A stretch of 9,995 nucleotides of DNA. It comes from CAZZIZ01 sp964654535 (GTDB taxonomy: Bacteria; Bacteroidota; Bacteroidia; Chitinophagales; UBA2359). Below, in pieces: positions 1 through 6,606 of this stretch. A model generated the notes under the pieces. It did not search any database and was not told the origin of the DNA. It was given only the letters and a program-made list of their open reading frames with translations. A program made the position numbers and the translations under genes. Within the stretch, counting starts at the first letter, position 1, and every line of letters begins with the position of its first letter. The stretch spans positions 1 to 9,995 of the forward strand of contig CAZZIZ010000128.1 in the NCBI GenBank assembly GCA_964654535.1. The letters run 5' to 3'.

Positions 1-92
1 TTGTGGAGGACTTTGATGTGCAGGGTCGAGTGATAACTTACAGTAATAGCAGCCGTAATACGCAGATCTATTGGGAAGGGAATCGCTACTAG
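1..92 (+). CDS. C-terminal end of an unidentified protein (partial)
   Basis: Only the last 29 codons are in the window, in the frame beginning at base 3 and ending with TAG at 90-92. The visible tail reads VEDFDVQGRVITYSNSSRN and ends in WEGNRY. It is polar and beta-strand-like, with no recognisable motif, so no function is given. The other two plus frames are closed by stops within the first 35 bases. The gene is tail-to-tail with the YdjM-like gene on the other strand, with only two bases between the two stop codons and no hairpin terminator between them. Its identity needs the sequence upstream of the window. Confidence 0.6.
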   Translation, partial: VEDFDVQGRVITYSNSSRNTQIYWEGNRY

Positions 93-94
93 GA

Positions 95-1117
95 TTAATT
101 CCCTTTTGCCCGATTGTAAATAGTACTAAGCATACCGGGCCCATCCTTCATTTTCTCGACCCCAATGACTTCTTCAACCGTCCACTTTCCGGCTTCGTCT
201 TTCTCCATATGAAAGTTGAATACGAAGCTCTCCTCGTTTACATCTAAGACGTCACCAGCTTTTCCAAAACGAACATCGTGAAAAATGACCTTGTCCCCTT
301 TCTTGCTTATCACATAAGAGTCGTTGCTGAACCATTTCAAGGTTTCAATCATTCGTTGGTCTTCTACTTCATCAAGTAAATGCTCGTTACGCGGATAAAA
401 ACTCAAGTCAATGACTTCTTGTGTATCGAAAACAGAGTACATTCCTAAGTGATAACCATCGGGCACTTCTATGAAACCAAACCACAGCACGTTATTTAAT
501 GGAGTTGGAGAAGCGAATACTCTTTGATAGTTATAGTTGTTGGCTTCCGCGGTTTGGGTAAAAGCATCTATAACTCGACTGTGATTCCAAACTGTAAAAA
601 GTAAATAGCAGGTACTTAAACCCAAGGCAACGTAGTTAATAATTCGTCGACGTTTTGAGCTTCTTTGAAGTCGCCAACAGAGTATGAAGGAGATTATCAG
701 CGGTACGGTATAGATTGGGTCAGCCACAAATATGGAGCACAGCGCTTCGCGTTTATCGCTGAAGGGTTGCCAAAGCTGCGTGCCGTAAGTGGTGAACGTG
801 TCCAGAATGGGGTGGGTAATCATTCCCCAGAAAAAAAGCTTGACCCAGTCGAAGTAAGTGGCAATTTCGCCTTTGTACCACTTGTAAACCAGCCAGGCTA
901 TGATGGGTGCGGCTAGGCTAATGCCGAAGAAGGAATGGCTAATACCGCGGTGAAAGGCAATCTTAGTTACTTGATCAAGAACTGGAGTGAAGAGAATATC
1001 GAGGTCGGGTAGAGTTCCTGCTGCTGCTCCCCACAGTAAAGCTTTGTTCCCAAGCTTTTTGCCCAATACAACTTCACCAACCGCAGCACCGAGCATAAAT
1101 TGAGAAACCGAATCCAT
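95..1117 (-). CDS. YdjM/DUF457-family membrane-bound metal-dependent hydrolase-like protein
   Basis: The 340-residue protein matches the family of E. coli YdjM (LexA-regulated inner-membrane putative hydrolase, DUF457). Seen in the sequence: an N-terminal GAAVGEVVLGKK-type segment, an LPDLD motif at 36-40, HRGISHS at 56-62 and HPILDTF at 102-108. These His and Asp residues are the family's likely metal ligands. Hydrophobic segments lie near 63-78, 92-105, 134-148 and 160-177, so the N-terminal half sits in the inner membrane. The C-terminal half, about 185-340, is soluble and probably exposed on one side. The substrate is unknown for the family, and hydrolase activity is inferred from the motifs only. 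ATG at 1115-1117 starts exactly at the family's N-terminus. The gene follows the DUF1573 gene but is separated from it by a terminator, so it is probably transcribed on its own. Confidence 0.85.
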   Translation of the reverse strand: MDSVSQFMLGAAVGEVVLGKKLGNKALLWGAAAGTLPDLDILFTPVLDQVTKIAFHRGISHSFFGISLAAPIIAWLVYKWYKGEIATYFDWVKLFFWGMITHPILDTFTTYGTQLWQPFSDKREALCSIFVADPIYTVPLIISFILCWRLQRSSKRRRIINYVALGLSTCYLLFTVWNHSRVIDAFTQTAEANNYNYQRVFASPTPLNNVLWFGFIEVPDGYHLGMYSVFDTQEVIDLSFYPRNEHLLDEVEDQRMIETLKWFSNDSYVISKKGDKVIFHDVRFGKAGDVLDVNEESFVFNFHMEKDEAGKWTVEEVIGVEKMKDGPGMLSTIYNRAKGN

Positions 1118-1154
1118 TAGGTTGTGAAGTTAAGCAATCAAAAAGTAGGCAAAC

Positions 1155-1188
1155 AAAAAAGGCAAGACCGTTTGGTCTTGCCTTTTTT
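1155..1188 (-). terminator. Rho-independent terminator of the DUF1573 gene
   Basis: A 9-bp perfect stem, GGCAAGACC (1161-1169) and GGTCTTGCC (1174-1182), encloses a GTTT loop and is flanked by A6 and T6. Read on the minus strand it is followed by a T6 tract, and it lies 22 bases beyond the DUF1573 stop codon. The symmetric flanks would let it work in both directions, but no plus-strand transcript needs it. Confidence 0.88.
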
Positions 1189-1210
1189 AAATTCTAGAAT
1201 CAAGCGATTA

Positions 1211-1741
1211 CTATGAGTTCTCTTCTGGAACTAAGATGTTCGCTTTGATAGTCAAACGAGTTGGGTTTGGATCCGTGTTTGCTTGGATTGTAACCGTTTT
1301 CGTTTGCTTGTTTTTCTTTTTTCCTGAGCTGAAAACAACTTTCATCTCACCAGAACCTCCTGGTGGAATCGGCTCTTTCGGCCATTCTGGAACCGTACAA
1401 CCACAAGAACCTTTAGCAGAGCTAATGATTAATGGCTCGTTTCCAGTGTTTGTAAATCCGAAAAGGTGTTCTACTTTTTCGTCTTGTCCAATGTCACCGA
1501 AATCCCAAGTCAATTCGTTGAATTTAACAGAGGTTTTAGGAAGGTTTGGATCTACTCCGCTAGCATCAGCGGCTTTTTTAGCTGCGTCTGTTACGTTAGC
1601 TGCCATGTCATTAGCTGCGTTAGTCGCCGTAGAGGAAACATCGGTGGCAGCATCTTTTACTTTAGCGGTTGCATCTGACGCGCAAGAGGTCATTCCGACC
1701 ATCAGGCAAATCACTGCAAGTGCAAAAAATTGATTCTTCAT
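1211..1741 (-). CDS. DUF1573-domain lipoprotein
   Basis: The 176-residue protein starts with a lipoprotein signal peptide: a hydrophobic stretch at 6-16, then MTSC with the lipidated Cys at position 20. Residues 21-62 are extremely rich in Ala, Thr, Asp and Lys, looking like a helical spacer or disordered linker. Residues 70-172 form a DUF1573 domain, an immunoglobulin-like fold common in Bacteroidota. Its hallmarks are WDFGDIGQ at 79-86, FTNTGNEPL at 96-104, the SCGCT motif at 112-116 and the PGGSGE turn at 127-132. The domain belongs to the ASPM-SPD-2-Hydin-like class, and its molecular function is not established. The protein is expected to be anchored by lipid on the periplasmic side or outer membrane. 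It is flanked by its own promoter candidates and a terminator, so it is probably monocistronic. Confidence 0.88.
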   Translation of the reverse strand: MKNQFFALAVICLMVGMTSCASDATAKVKDAATDVSSTATNAANDMAANVTDAAKKAADASGVDPNLPKTSVKFNELTWDFGDIGQDEKVEHLFGFTNTGNEPLIISSAKGSCGCTVPEWPKEPIPPGGSGEMKVVFSSGKKKNKQTKTVTIQANTDPNPTRLTIKANILVPEENS

Positions 1742-2046
1742 TTAAAATTTTGTTTAAGAGTTCTCAAATGTATACTTCAAAGATAAGCAAAGCAAGAGCC
1801 TAATCAACTAAAAACTTAGTTATCAAAGGTTAATCTTTCCTTAACTTTTCGTAAAAGACTGATAAACAGTCTTCTGTGAGTTGAAACTTCTCGGCTTTGT
1901 GAAGAAAAAGCGCCTGTTTATCGTACTGAATACAATCTGAAATTTTCGGTGGAGGAGTTCCTGTCGTCTATTTAACTAGAATTTTAGTCCAAACACTTAA
2001 ACGGAGCCAAAGCACTTCGAACTCAACTGTTTTTGTTCGTGTCGAC
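1742..2046. other. 305-bp gap between the DUF1573 and T9SS cargo genes
   Basis: Besides the promoter candidates above, this gap holds a 7-bp hairpin, AAGACTG-ATAAA-CAGTCTT at 1855-1873. It has only a weak T tract on the minus strand, so it is a doubtful terminator for the upstream T9SS gene. On the minus strand, codons between an in-frame TAG (1968-1970) and TAA (1830-1832) give 45 residues with protein-like composition. That stretch has no ATG, GTG or TTG start and is listed only as a possible remnant. Nothing else is supported. Confidence 0.4.
1765..1807 (-). promoter_or_regulatory. Two overlapping Bacteroidota-type promoter candidates for the DUF1573 gene
   Basis: On the minus strand TACATTTG (1765-1772) fits the -7 consensus TAnnTTTG and has TTG (1793-1795) 20 nt upstream. 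A second pair, TATCTTTG (1778-1785) with TTG (1805-1807) 19 nt upstream, overlaps it. Both are close to the start codon at 1741 and would give leaders of roughly 15-35 nt. The choice between them cannot be made from sequence. Confidence 0.5.
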
Positions 2047-3123
2047 TTAATGAATCACAATCTGCTTGTAAAGCGATTCTGATTGATTCGAAATCTGAAG
2101 GAAGTAGATCCCTGCGGATAAACTATGTAAAGGAATGCTGAGCTCTGTTTCTTCAGTAATTCTGTGTGAACGTAATATACGGCCCTCAATATCCAAGACA
2201 GATACGTCAAACTCACCTTTTGGTAAACTCTTCAACTGAAGAAAACTATTTACTCTAACAGGATTTGGAAACAATTCAATGTTTGATAACAATGAACTTT
2301 CATCTATACCAACAGCTGTGGTTCCGACTGGCAACTCGAATTCAAAAGCATAATCGCAAATATCCTCTTCGATAATTCCTTGATACACTCCTCCGCATAA
2401 GTTATCAATTACTATACTCAAACTTGAACCGAGGTCATAAGACTGAGAAAATCCATCAGATTCGAGATGTAGCTCTAGATCGTAGTGCGCATTATCTATC
2501 TCAATCTCGACGCCTTGATTACATATAAATTCTGACTCGACCACATCAACTTCAATATCCGGTGTTTCATCATCAAGTACAATTTCAAACGATCCTGACG
2601 TCAGACAAGAAGAGGTAGTGAGACTCGAAATAGTATGAACTCCTGCCTCTAAAATCTCACTATAGCTATTCTGACTATAACCCTCCTCTAAAACAGTTAC
2701 TTCCCACACATTACCACAAATAAGTTCTTCATTATACTTTAGGGGTGCAATCGAAATTTGTTCTGACGGAATAACAAAGGTGGTATCTATCGAGCAGCCG
2801 AGCGAATCACTTATAGTACAATCAATTGGTCCTTTTTTTAAGCCTTCGACTCTTAAACCATTATTGAGAACCGTTCCTTCCGACCATTCAATTAAAAGAC
2901 CACTTAAATCACTTATCACTTCGATTACAATGAAGCCATCTGAGTTAAAGTTTAAGTCGTCATAAATTGGATCGCAAGAATGGGTTTCGTGCCACAGTTC
3001 GACAACGTTAATCTCAATTAAACTGGTATCAATAGGTAGAGCACTTAGCTCGTAAATGGAAGCAAAAATGAAGAGCCAGGCAATAGAAAGCCAAGTGAGA
3101 AAAGAATTTAATTTTTGTCGCAT
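2047..3123 (-). CDS. Secreted protein with type IX secretion system type A sorting domain
   Basis: The 358-residue protein begins with a signal peptide: basic MRQK, hydrophobic 9-22, probable cleavage near LSA at 26-28. It ends with a T9SS type A sorting domain at about 278-358. Hallmarks there are IELFPNPV at 282-289, a LDIEGRIL strand at 310-317, LSAGIYFLQI at 335-344 and the terminal KQIVIH. It should therefore cross the outer membrane through the gliding/PorSS machinery and be released or surface-attached. The middle part is acidic and beta-rich with eight cysteines (50, 102, 110, 136, 173, 201, 243, 256). It includes a segment, ISDSLGCSIDTTFVI at 104-118, that resembles one SprB-type adhesin repeat. 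No enzyme motif is visible, and an adhesin-like or structural role is inference. A -7-like TATATTTA (3127-3134) lies just upstream of the ATG, without a good partner. Confidence 0.85.
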   Translation of the reverse strand: MRQKLNSFLTWLSIAWLFIFASIYELSALPIDTSLIEINVVELWHETHSCDPIYDDLNFNSDGFIVIEVISDLSGLLIEWSEGTVLNNGLRVEGLKKGPIDCTISDSLGCSIDTTFVIPSEQISIAPLKYNEELICGNVWEVTVLEEGYSQNSYSEILEAGVHTISSLTTSSCLTSGSFEIVLDDETPDIEVDVVESEFICNQGVEIEIDNAHYDLELHLESDGFSQSYDLGSSLSIVIDNLCGGVYQGIIEEDICDYAFEFELPVGTTAVGIDESSLLSNIELFPNPVRVNSFLQLKSLPKGEFDVSVLDIEGRILRSHRITEETELSIPLHSLSAGIYFLQISNQSESLYKQIVIH

Positions 3124-3153
3124 ATTTAAATATAGTGAATAACAGCTATTACA

Positions 3154-3318
3154 AGCACGAAAGTCATTTCGTGCTCGTCGAGAAATCTCGCTTAGGGCGA
3201 GCGAAGCGAAGAATCTGGAAATGTTGGTATTACAATCGTTGTACTTTGTATACCGTTTATTTTTATGCCTGCCGCAAAAATCAAATTTGCTAGAAATTCT
3301 TCGACAGGCTCAGAATGA
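3154..3318. repeat. Palindromic intergenic repeat of the TCATTTCG...GAGAAATCT type
   Basis: A perfect 9-bp hairpin AGCACGAAA-GTCA-TTTCGTGCT occupies 3154-3175. It overlaps the left arm (3164-3188, TCATTTCG to GAGAAATCT) of a larger imperfect inverted repeat. The right arm at 3292-3318 reads AGAAATTC, then CTTCGACAGGCTCAG, then AATGA. Between the arms lies about 100 bp without a visible gene. Repeats with TCATTTCG and CTTCGACAGGCTCAG arms are, as far as I recall, scattered through many Bacteroidota genomes. Copy number in this genome cannot be seen here. A related short piece lies at 9384-9406. Confidence 0.55.
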
Positions 3319-3337
3319 TTTTATTGGTGGAGGCTTT

Positions 3338-3503
3338 GCGTGAGGGATAGAGGCCTTTGTGGAGCTCCTGTTTGAAAAAGCAAGAAAGGTCTTTAGCTCC
3401 ATAGAGCTAGAAAGACTTTTTGCTTTTTCAAGAACAGAGCGACGGCCGATAGCCCGACCCCGAACTTCGGCGCAGCCGAGAAGAGAGTGGGGCACGCCCA
3501 AAT
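3338..3503 (+). repeat. Structured intergenic repeat, copy 1 (possible ncRNA element)
   Basis: The element opens with GCGTGAGGGATAG (3338-3350) and closes with GATAGCCCGACCCC (3448-3461) and GGGGCACGCCCAAAT (3489-3503). The middle is a long hairpin at 3374-3429: GAAAAAGCAA pairs with TTGCTTTTTC, an inner 9-10-bp stem follows, and AGCTC-CATA-GAGCT caps it. A second small hairpin, CGGC-GCA-GCCG, lies at 3470-3480. GCGTG at the start can pair with CACGC at the end and close the structure. The same sequence in inverted orientation occurs at 8995-9370 with compensatory changes in the stem. The opening and closing blocks are, to my memory, a widespread Bacteroidota intergenic signature, perhaps the Rfam Flavo-1 family; that name is unverified. 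It ends 8 bases past the stop of the PolX gene, on the opposite strand. Confidence 0.72.
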
Positions 3504-3510
3504 CAAACTT

Positions 3511-5166
3511 CTACTTACTATCGCACCAAGCCTGAAACTCTTCCTTGCTTTTCGCATTAAGCGTGTGCTCCTTCAACAACATACCCTTGCGCGCCGAGAT
3601 AACGCCAAAGCGCGTATCGAGAATTCCCTCCAAACTGTGCGCGTCGGGATTGATAGAAATGTGTACGCCCTTCTTCGCACAGTATGGCAGCCACTTCCAG
3701 TCAATGTCTAGACGGTGCGGATTGGCGTTGACCTCTATAACCACATTGTTAGCGGCGCAGGCATCGATTACCTTTTTGTGATCTACGGGATAGCCTTTTC
3801 TGGAAAGAAGCAGACGCCCAGTCATGTGTCCCAGTATTCTGGTGTAGGGATTTTCGACGGCGGTAATGAGTCGCTTGGTCGCGCGCTCTTCGTCCATTTT
3901 TAGAACCGAATGCACGCTCGCTATTATAAAGTCGAAGGTTTCCAACACGTCATCCTCGTAATCGAGAGATCCGTCGTTTAATATATCGGACTCTATGCTT
4001 TTGAAAATTGTGAAGTCTTTGCTGGCTTTGTTGAGCTTGTCTATTTCCTTGTGTTGCTTGTTTATGTCCTTGACTTGCAAGCCGCCGGCGTAAAATGCCG
4101 ATTTGCTGTGATCGGAGATGCCGAGGTATTCGTAACCTAAGCGCGCGGATTCTTCTGCCATTTCTTTCAGCGTGTTGCGTCCGTCGCTATAAGTGGAGTG
4201 GGCGTGAACGACTCCTTTTATGTCTGCTTCTGTTATCAGCGTAGATTCATCTTTCTTTTTGTAAAACTTGCTTTCGCCAATGCCTTCGCGGGCGGGTGCA
4301 GGTATGTAGTTCAAGCCAAGGGATTGATAGTAATCTTCTTCGCTGCCTTTCTTATATGCATTGTAGCCCTTTACTTTTGCCAGTTCTTTTAAATGTCCTT
4401 CGCTCGCCGAGCTGTCAAAACGAACTTGCTCGAAGCTTTTGTCATCGCTGGTATAAATATGAACTTCAGCTCCATTTTCGCTGCGTGCTTTTGTGAGCGA
4501 GTCTTTGGTCTCTTCTACACTCAGTCCTAACTTCTTGAAGACTTTCTTTTCATCGCCTTTTACTTGTAAGACAAAAGCCATTTCGTCGAGCACATTGTTT
4601 TGGCGACGTAGCGCTCCCGTTGTTTCTATGCGCTCTACTTCTTTGAGCTCGTTGGCGGCTGCCAGCAATTCTGCAGCTTCGTATTCCAAATGAGCATAGT
4701 GATATCGGTCGCTATTAGCGAGGAAGTACTCTATGTTTTGCTTTACTGATTCTTGGGTTTTCGCGCCAAAACCTTTCAACGCTATTAAGCGATTTTCATT
4801 GCAGGCATAAAGCAGCTCGCCAATAGTCTCAATTTCGAGCTCAGACCAAAGCACTTTTATCTTCTTAGGGCCGAGACCCTTAATGCGCATTATTTCCAAA
4901 ATGCCCGGAGGCGTTTTTTCCAATAGGCGTTCAAGCAATGGAAATGTCCCCGTATCAAAAAGCGCCAGAATCTTTTCGTGAATAGCGGCACCAATTCCTT
5001 TCAGTTCTCCAATAGCCAGCGGATCCATTTTGCTTAGTTGCTCCGGCGAACGATCTATGGAGATAGCCGCGTTGGAGTAGGAGCGTGTTTTAAAACTGTT
5101 CTCTCCGTGTAGCTCCATAAGAGAAGCGGTGAGTCGGAATACTTGTTTGAGTTCTTTGTTGTCCAT
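3511..5166 (-). CDS. Non-canonical PolX-family protein: degenerate polymerase domain with intact PHP nuclease domain
   Basis: The 551-residue protein has the architecture of bacterial DNA polymerase X. Helix-hairpin-helix DNA-binding segments are at 53-66 (GELKGIGAAI), 92-107 (RIKGLGPKK) and 127-141 (LKGFGAK). A Pol X nucleotidyltransferase-like region spans about 150-300, and a C-terminal PHP domain about 317-551. The PHP metal-site residues look complete: HAH 321-323, SDH 351-353, E392, H419, H447, NANPHR 480-485 and DAH 508-510. The polymerase triad is not. The expected GDxD after the GxLRR motif (184-188) reads LDEMA at 193-197, leaving E and A in place of the two Asp, and the third Asp position is H236. 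Such non-canonical PolX proteins are reported to lack polymerase activity and act as nucleases, so a repair exonuclease role is likely. ATG at 5164-5166 was chosen because the longer frame to 5244 would start inside the rpmA terminator. No good promoter is visible. Confidence 0.88.
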   Translation of the reverse strand: MDNKELKQVFRLTASLMELHGENSFKTRSYSNAAISIDRSPEQLSKMDPLAIGELKGIGAAIHEKILALFDTGTFPLLERLLEKTPPGILEIMRIKGLGPKKIKVLWSELEIETIGELLYACNENRLIALKGFGAKTQESVKQNIEYFLANSDRYHYAHLEYEAAELLAAANELKEVERIETTGALRRQNNVLDEMAFVLQVKGDEKKVFKKLGLSVEETKDSLTKARSENGAEVHIYTSDDKSFEQVRFDSSASEGHLKELAKVKGYNAYKKGSEEDYYQSLGLNYIPAPAREGIGESKFYKKKDESTLITEADIKGVVHAHSTYSDGRNTLKEMAEESARLGYEYLGISDHSKSAFYAGGLQVKDINKQHKEIDKLNKASKDFTIFKSIESDILNDGSLDYEDDVLETFDFIIASVHSVLKMDEERATKRLITAVENPYTRILGHMTGRLLLSRKGYPVDHKKVIDACAANNVVIEVNANPHRLDIDWKWLPYCAKKGVHISINPDAHSLEGILDTRFGVISARKGMLLKEHTLNAKSKEEFQAWCDSK

Positions 5167-5223
5167 TTGCTTATTGGTCTGCAGGTGATAAGCACATTTT
5201 ATTATGCCGCTTAGGATATGCAT

Positions 5224-5256
5224 AAATAAAAAAACCTCGAACAAGTTCGAGGTTTC
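5224..5256 (-). terminator. Strong Rho-independent terminator after rpmA
   Basis: A 10-bp perfect stem AAACCTCGAA (5232-5241) and TTCGAGGTTT (5246-5255) encloses a CAAG loop. On the minus strand it is followed by TTTTTTTATTT (5224-5234). It lies 40 bases beyond the rpmA stop and separates the ribosomal operon from the PolX gene. Confidence 0.92.
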
Positions 5257-5296
5257 TTAGCCGAAAAAATCGACTTATAAATATGTTGTCAGAGTC

Positions 5297-5659
5297 TTAC
5301 TCTTCTTCGTCAGACTTAGTGGTTACTTGAACCGGTGGTATAACGATATCTTTCTTAGCAGGTTTTTTCGCAGCTGCCTTCTTAGCGCTTGCCGAAGCAG
5401 CACCTGGAGCTGGAAGTACGTGTATAAACGTACGATCCTTGCGACCCGTTTTGAAAGTAACCTCACCTTCTACCAAAGCGTAGATCGTGTGGTCTTTTCC
5501 AATACCAACACCATTGCCAGGGTGAAACTTTGTTCCACGTTGACGCACGATGATGTTACCTGGAATAACTTTTTGTCCTCCGTAGATTTTAACGCCTAGT
5601 CGTTTACTATTACTGTCACGACCGTTCTTACTACTACCTACACCTTTCTTATGTGCCAT
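5297..5659 (-). CDS. rpmA: 50S ribosomal protein L27
   Basis: L27 sits at the peptidyl-transferase centre of the large subunit, where its N-terminal arm reaches the tRNA acceptor ends. The sequence begins MAHKKGVGSSKNGRDS with the classic family start and no cleavable N-terminal extension. The signature region VIPGNIIVRQRGTKFHPG lies at 31-48. The conserved domain ends near residue 83, which is the usual length of L27. Here it is followed by a 37-residue tail: Ala/Lys-rich at 86-103, then IVIPPVQVTT, then acidic DEEE at the end. The tail has no recognised motif. The gene follows rplU after 11 bases, forms an operon with it, and ends at a strong terminator. Confidence 0.97.
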   Translation of the reverse strand: MAHKKGVGSSKNGRDSNSKRLGVKIYGGQKVIPGNIIVRQRGTKFHPGNGVGIGKDHTIYALVEGEVTFKTGRKDRTFIHVLPAPGAASASAKKAAAKKPAKKDIVIPPVQVTTKSDEEE

Positions 5660-5670
5660 CGCTTATAAAA

Positions 5671-5973
5671 TTAAATGCTATCAATTTTGATCTTAGTCAG
5701 TTGCTGACGGTGACCATTTTTCTTACGGTATCCTTTTCTACGTTTCTTGTGAAATACAATCACCTTATCCGCTTGCAAGTGATCAACTATAGTAGCCGAT
5801 ACTTTTGAACCAGTTGTTGGCGTTCCCACGTTTACCGTCCCACCATTATCGGTTAGGAGCACACGGTCGAAACTCACTTTATCTCCAGCGGCACCTTCAA
5901 GACGGTGAACAAAGACCTCTTGGCCTTTTTCAACCTTCATTTGCTGACCAGCTATTTCCACAATTGCGTACAT
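5671..5973 (-). CDS. rplU: 50S ribosomal protein L21
   Basis: L21 binds 23S rRNA in the large ribosomal subunit. The 100-residue protein has the full family length. It starts MYAIVEIAGQQMKVEKGQ, the typical IxxGGKQ-like region (here AGQQ). It carries DRVLL at 56-60 and VGTPTTGSKVSATIVDH at 69-85, and has the basic FHKKRRKGYRKKNGHRQ signature at 94 and before. It is the first gene of the rplU-rpmA operon. The leader is very short: the -7 element lies only 23 bases upstream of the start, so no long autoregulatory leader is present. Purine-rich ACGAGAGAT precedes the ATG. Confidence 0.97.
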   Translation of the reverse strand: MYAIVEIAGQQMKVEKGQEVFVHRLEGAAGDKVSFDRVLLTDNGGTVNVGTPTTGSKVSATIVDHLQADKVIVFHKKRRKGYRKKNGHRQQLTKIKIDSI

Positions 5974-5995
5974 ATCTCTCGTTTTAAAAGGAGCA

Positions 5996-6030
5996 CAAAG
6001 GTAGCCATTCTATTAGATTATTGCCAACAA
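5996..6030 (-). promoter_or_regulatory. rplU-rpmA promoter
   Basis: On the minus strand TACCTTTG (5996-6003) is a full match to the Bacteroidota -7 consensus TAnnTTTG. TTG (6025-6027) lies 21 nt upstream, with a second TTG at 6028-6030. Transcription would start about 15-20 nt before the rplU ATG. Confidence 0.65.
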
Positions 6031-6043
6031 TACCAATAGAATG
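6006..6043. promoter_or_regulatory. 38-bp dyad symmetry over the rplU promoter
   Basis: CATTCTATT (6006-6014) and AATAGAATG (6035-6043) are exact inverted repeats. Inside them TATTG (6019-6023) and CAATA (6028-6032) are a second inverted pair around CCAA. The dyad covers the -33 region of the rplU promoter and lies upstream of the transcription start, so it would act as DNA, for example an operator, rather than as a leader RNA hairpin. It also lies between the divergent rplU and peroxiredoxin genes. An operator role is inference. Confidence 0.4.
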
Positions 6044-6079
6044 CCGTCATTTTCAGACCATATTTAATGTCCAAAAACG

Positions 6080-6087
6080 TAAATTTG
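6080..6087 (+). promoter_or_regulatory. Possible -7 element for the peroxiredoxin gene
   Basis: TAAATTTG matches TAnnTTTG and lies 21 bases before ATG 6109. No convincing TTG is found 19-21 nt further upstream, so the call is weak. Confidence 0.35.
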
Positions 6088-6108
6088 GGCTCATCCAATG
6101 AATAATCA

Positions 6109-6606
6109 ATGGATTCATCTTCAAAAATAAAGATTCAAATGATAGAAGTAGGTCAAAAAGCACCGGCATTTACGCTGGTAAACACTGAGAATAAGGAAGT
6201 TAGCCTTAGCGAGCAAAGCGGTAAAAACGTGGTTTTGCTCTTTTTCCCATTCGCCTATACAGGTGTTTGTACCACCGAATTATGTGAAGTAAGAGACTCA
6301 TTGGGTAAATATGAAGAGCTAGATGCTCAGGTTTTGGCTATTTCTGTAGATAGCCCGTTTACACTGGCCAAATTCAAAGAAGACCATAAGCTGAATTTTC
6401 CGCTACTTTCAGACTTCAATAAAACGGCTTCGCAGGAATATGGCGCCTTTTATGACGAGTTTGTGTTTGGCCTGAAGGGAGTATCGAAAAGAGCAGCTTT
6501 CGTGCTAGACGCGCAAGGAGTTGTAAAACACCAAGAAGTACTTGACGATGCGGGTCAGATGCCATCTTTCGACGCTATCAATAATGCACTTACTAGCCTC
6601 AAATAG
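6109..6606 (+). CDS. AhpE/Bcp-like peroxiredoxin
   Basis: The 165-residue thioredoxin-fold protein should reduce hydrogen peroxide and organic hydroperoxides in the cytoplasm. The peroxidatic motif PxxxTxxC is P47-F-A-Y-T51-G-V-C54. A second Cys follows at 59 (CTTELC), a spacing typical of AhpE- and Bcp-type enzymes. The catalytic-site Arg is probably R128, next to the AAFVLD strand. The family start GQKAPAFTLVN is at 15-25. ATG at 6109 gives ten extra residues. ATG at 6139 (MIEVGQKAPAF) starts closer to the family's usual N-terminus and is a real alternative. The gene is divergent from rplU, and its stop overlaps a possible GTG start of a small membrane peptide. The physiological reductant is not evident from context. 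Confidence 0.9.
   Translation: MDSSSKIKIQMIEVGQKAPAFTLVNTENKEVSLSEQSGKNVVLLFFPFAYTGVCTTELCEVRDSLGKYEELDAQVLAISVDSPFTLAKFKEDHKLNFPLLSDFNKTASQEYGAFYDEFVFGLKGVSKRAAFVLDAQGVVKHQEVLDDAGQMPSFDAINNALTSLK

Noticed and set aside
665..916. 83-codon plus-strand open frame
   Set aside because: It is a shadow of the YdjM-like gene, whose HRGISHS and HPILD motifs lie on the other strand.
1236..1733. 165-codon plus-strand open frame
   Set aside because: It is the antisense shadow of the DUF1573 gene, which has a signal peptide, domain motifs, promoter and terminator.
1855..1873. 7-bp hairpin as terminator of the T9SS gene
   Set aside because: The T tract is weak and the hairpin lies about 170 bases past the stop codon. 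It is kept only as a note.
3310..3501. 63-codon minus-strand open frame
   Set aside because: It is a translation of the structured repeat, with a low-complexity product and no relation to known proteins.
5167..5244. N-terminal extension of the PolX frame to an ATG at 5244
   Set aside because: It begins inside the rpmA terminator hairpin and has no family match. ATG 5166 fits the PolX N-terminus.
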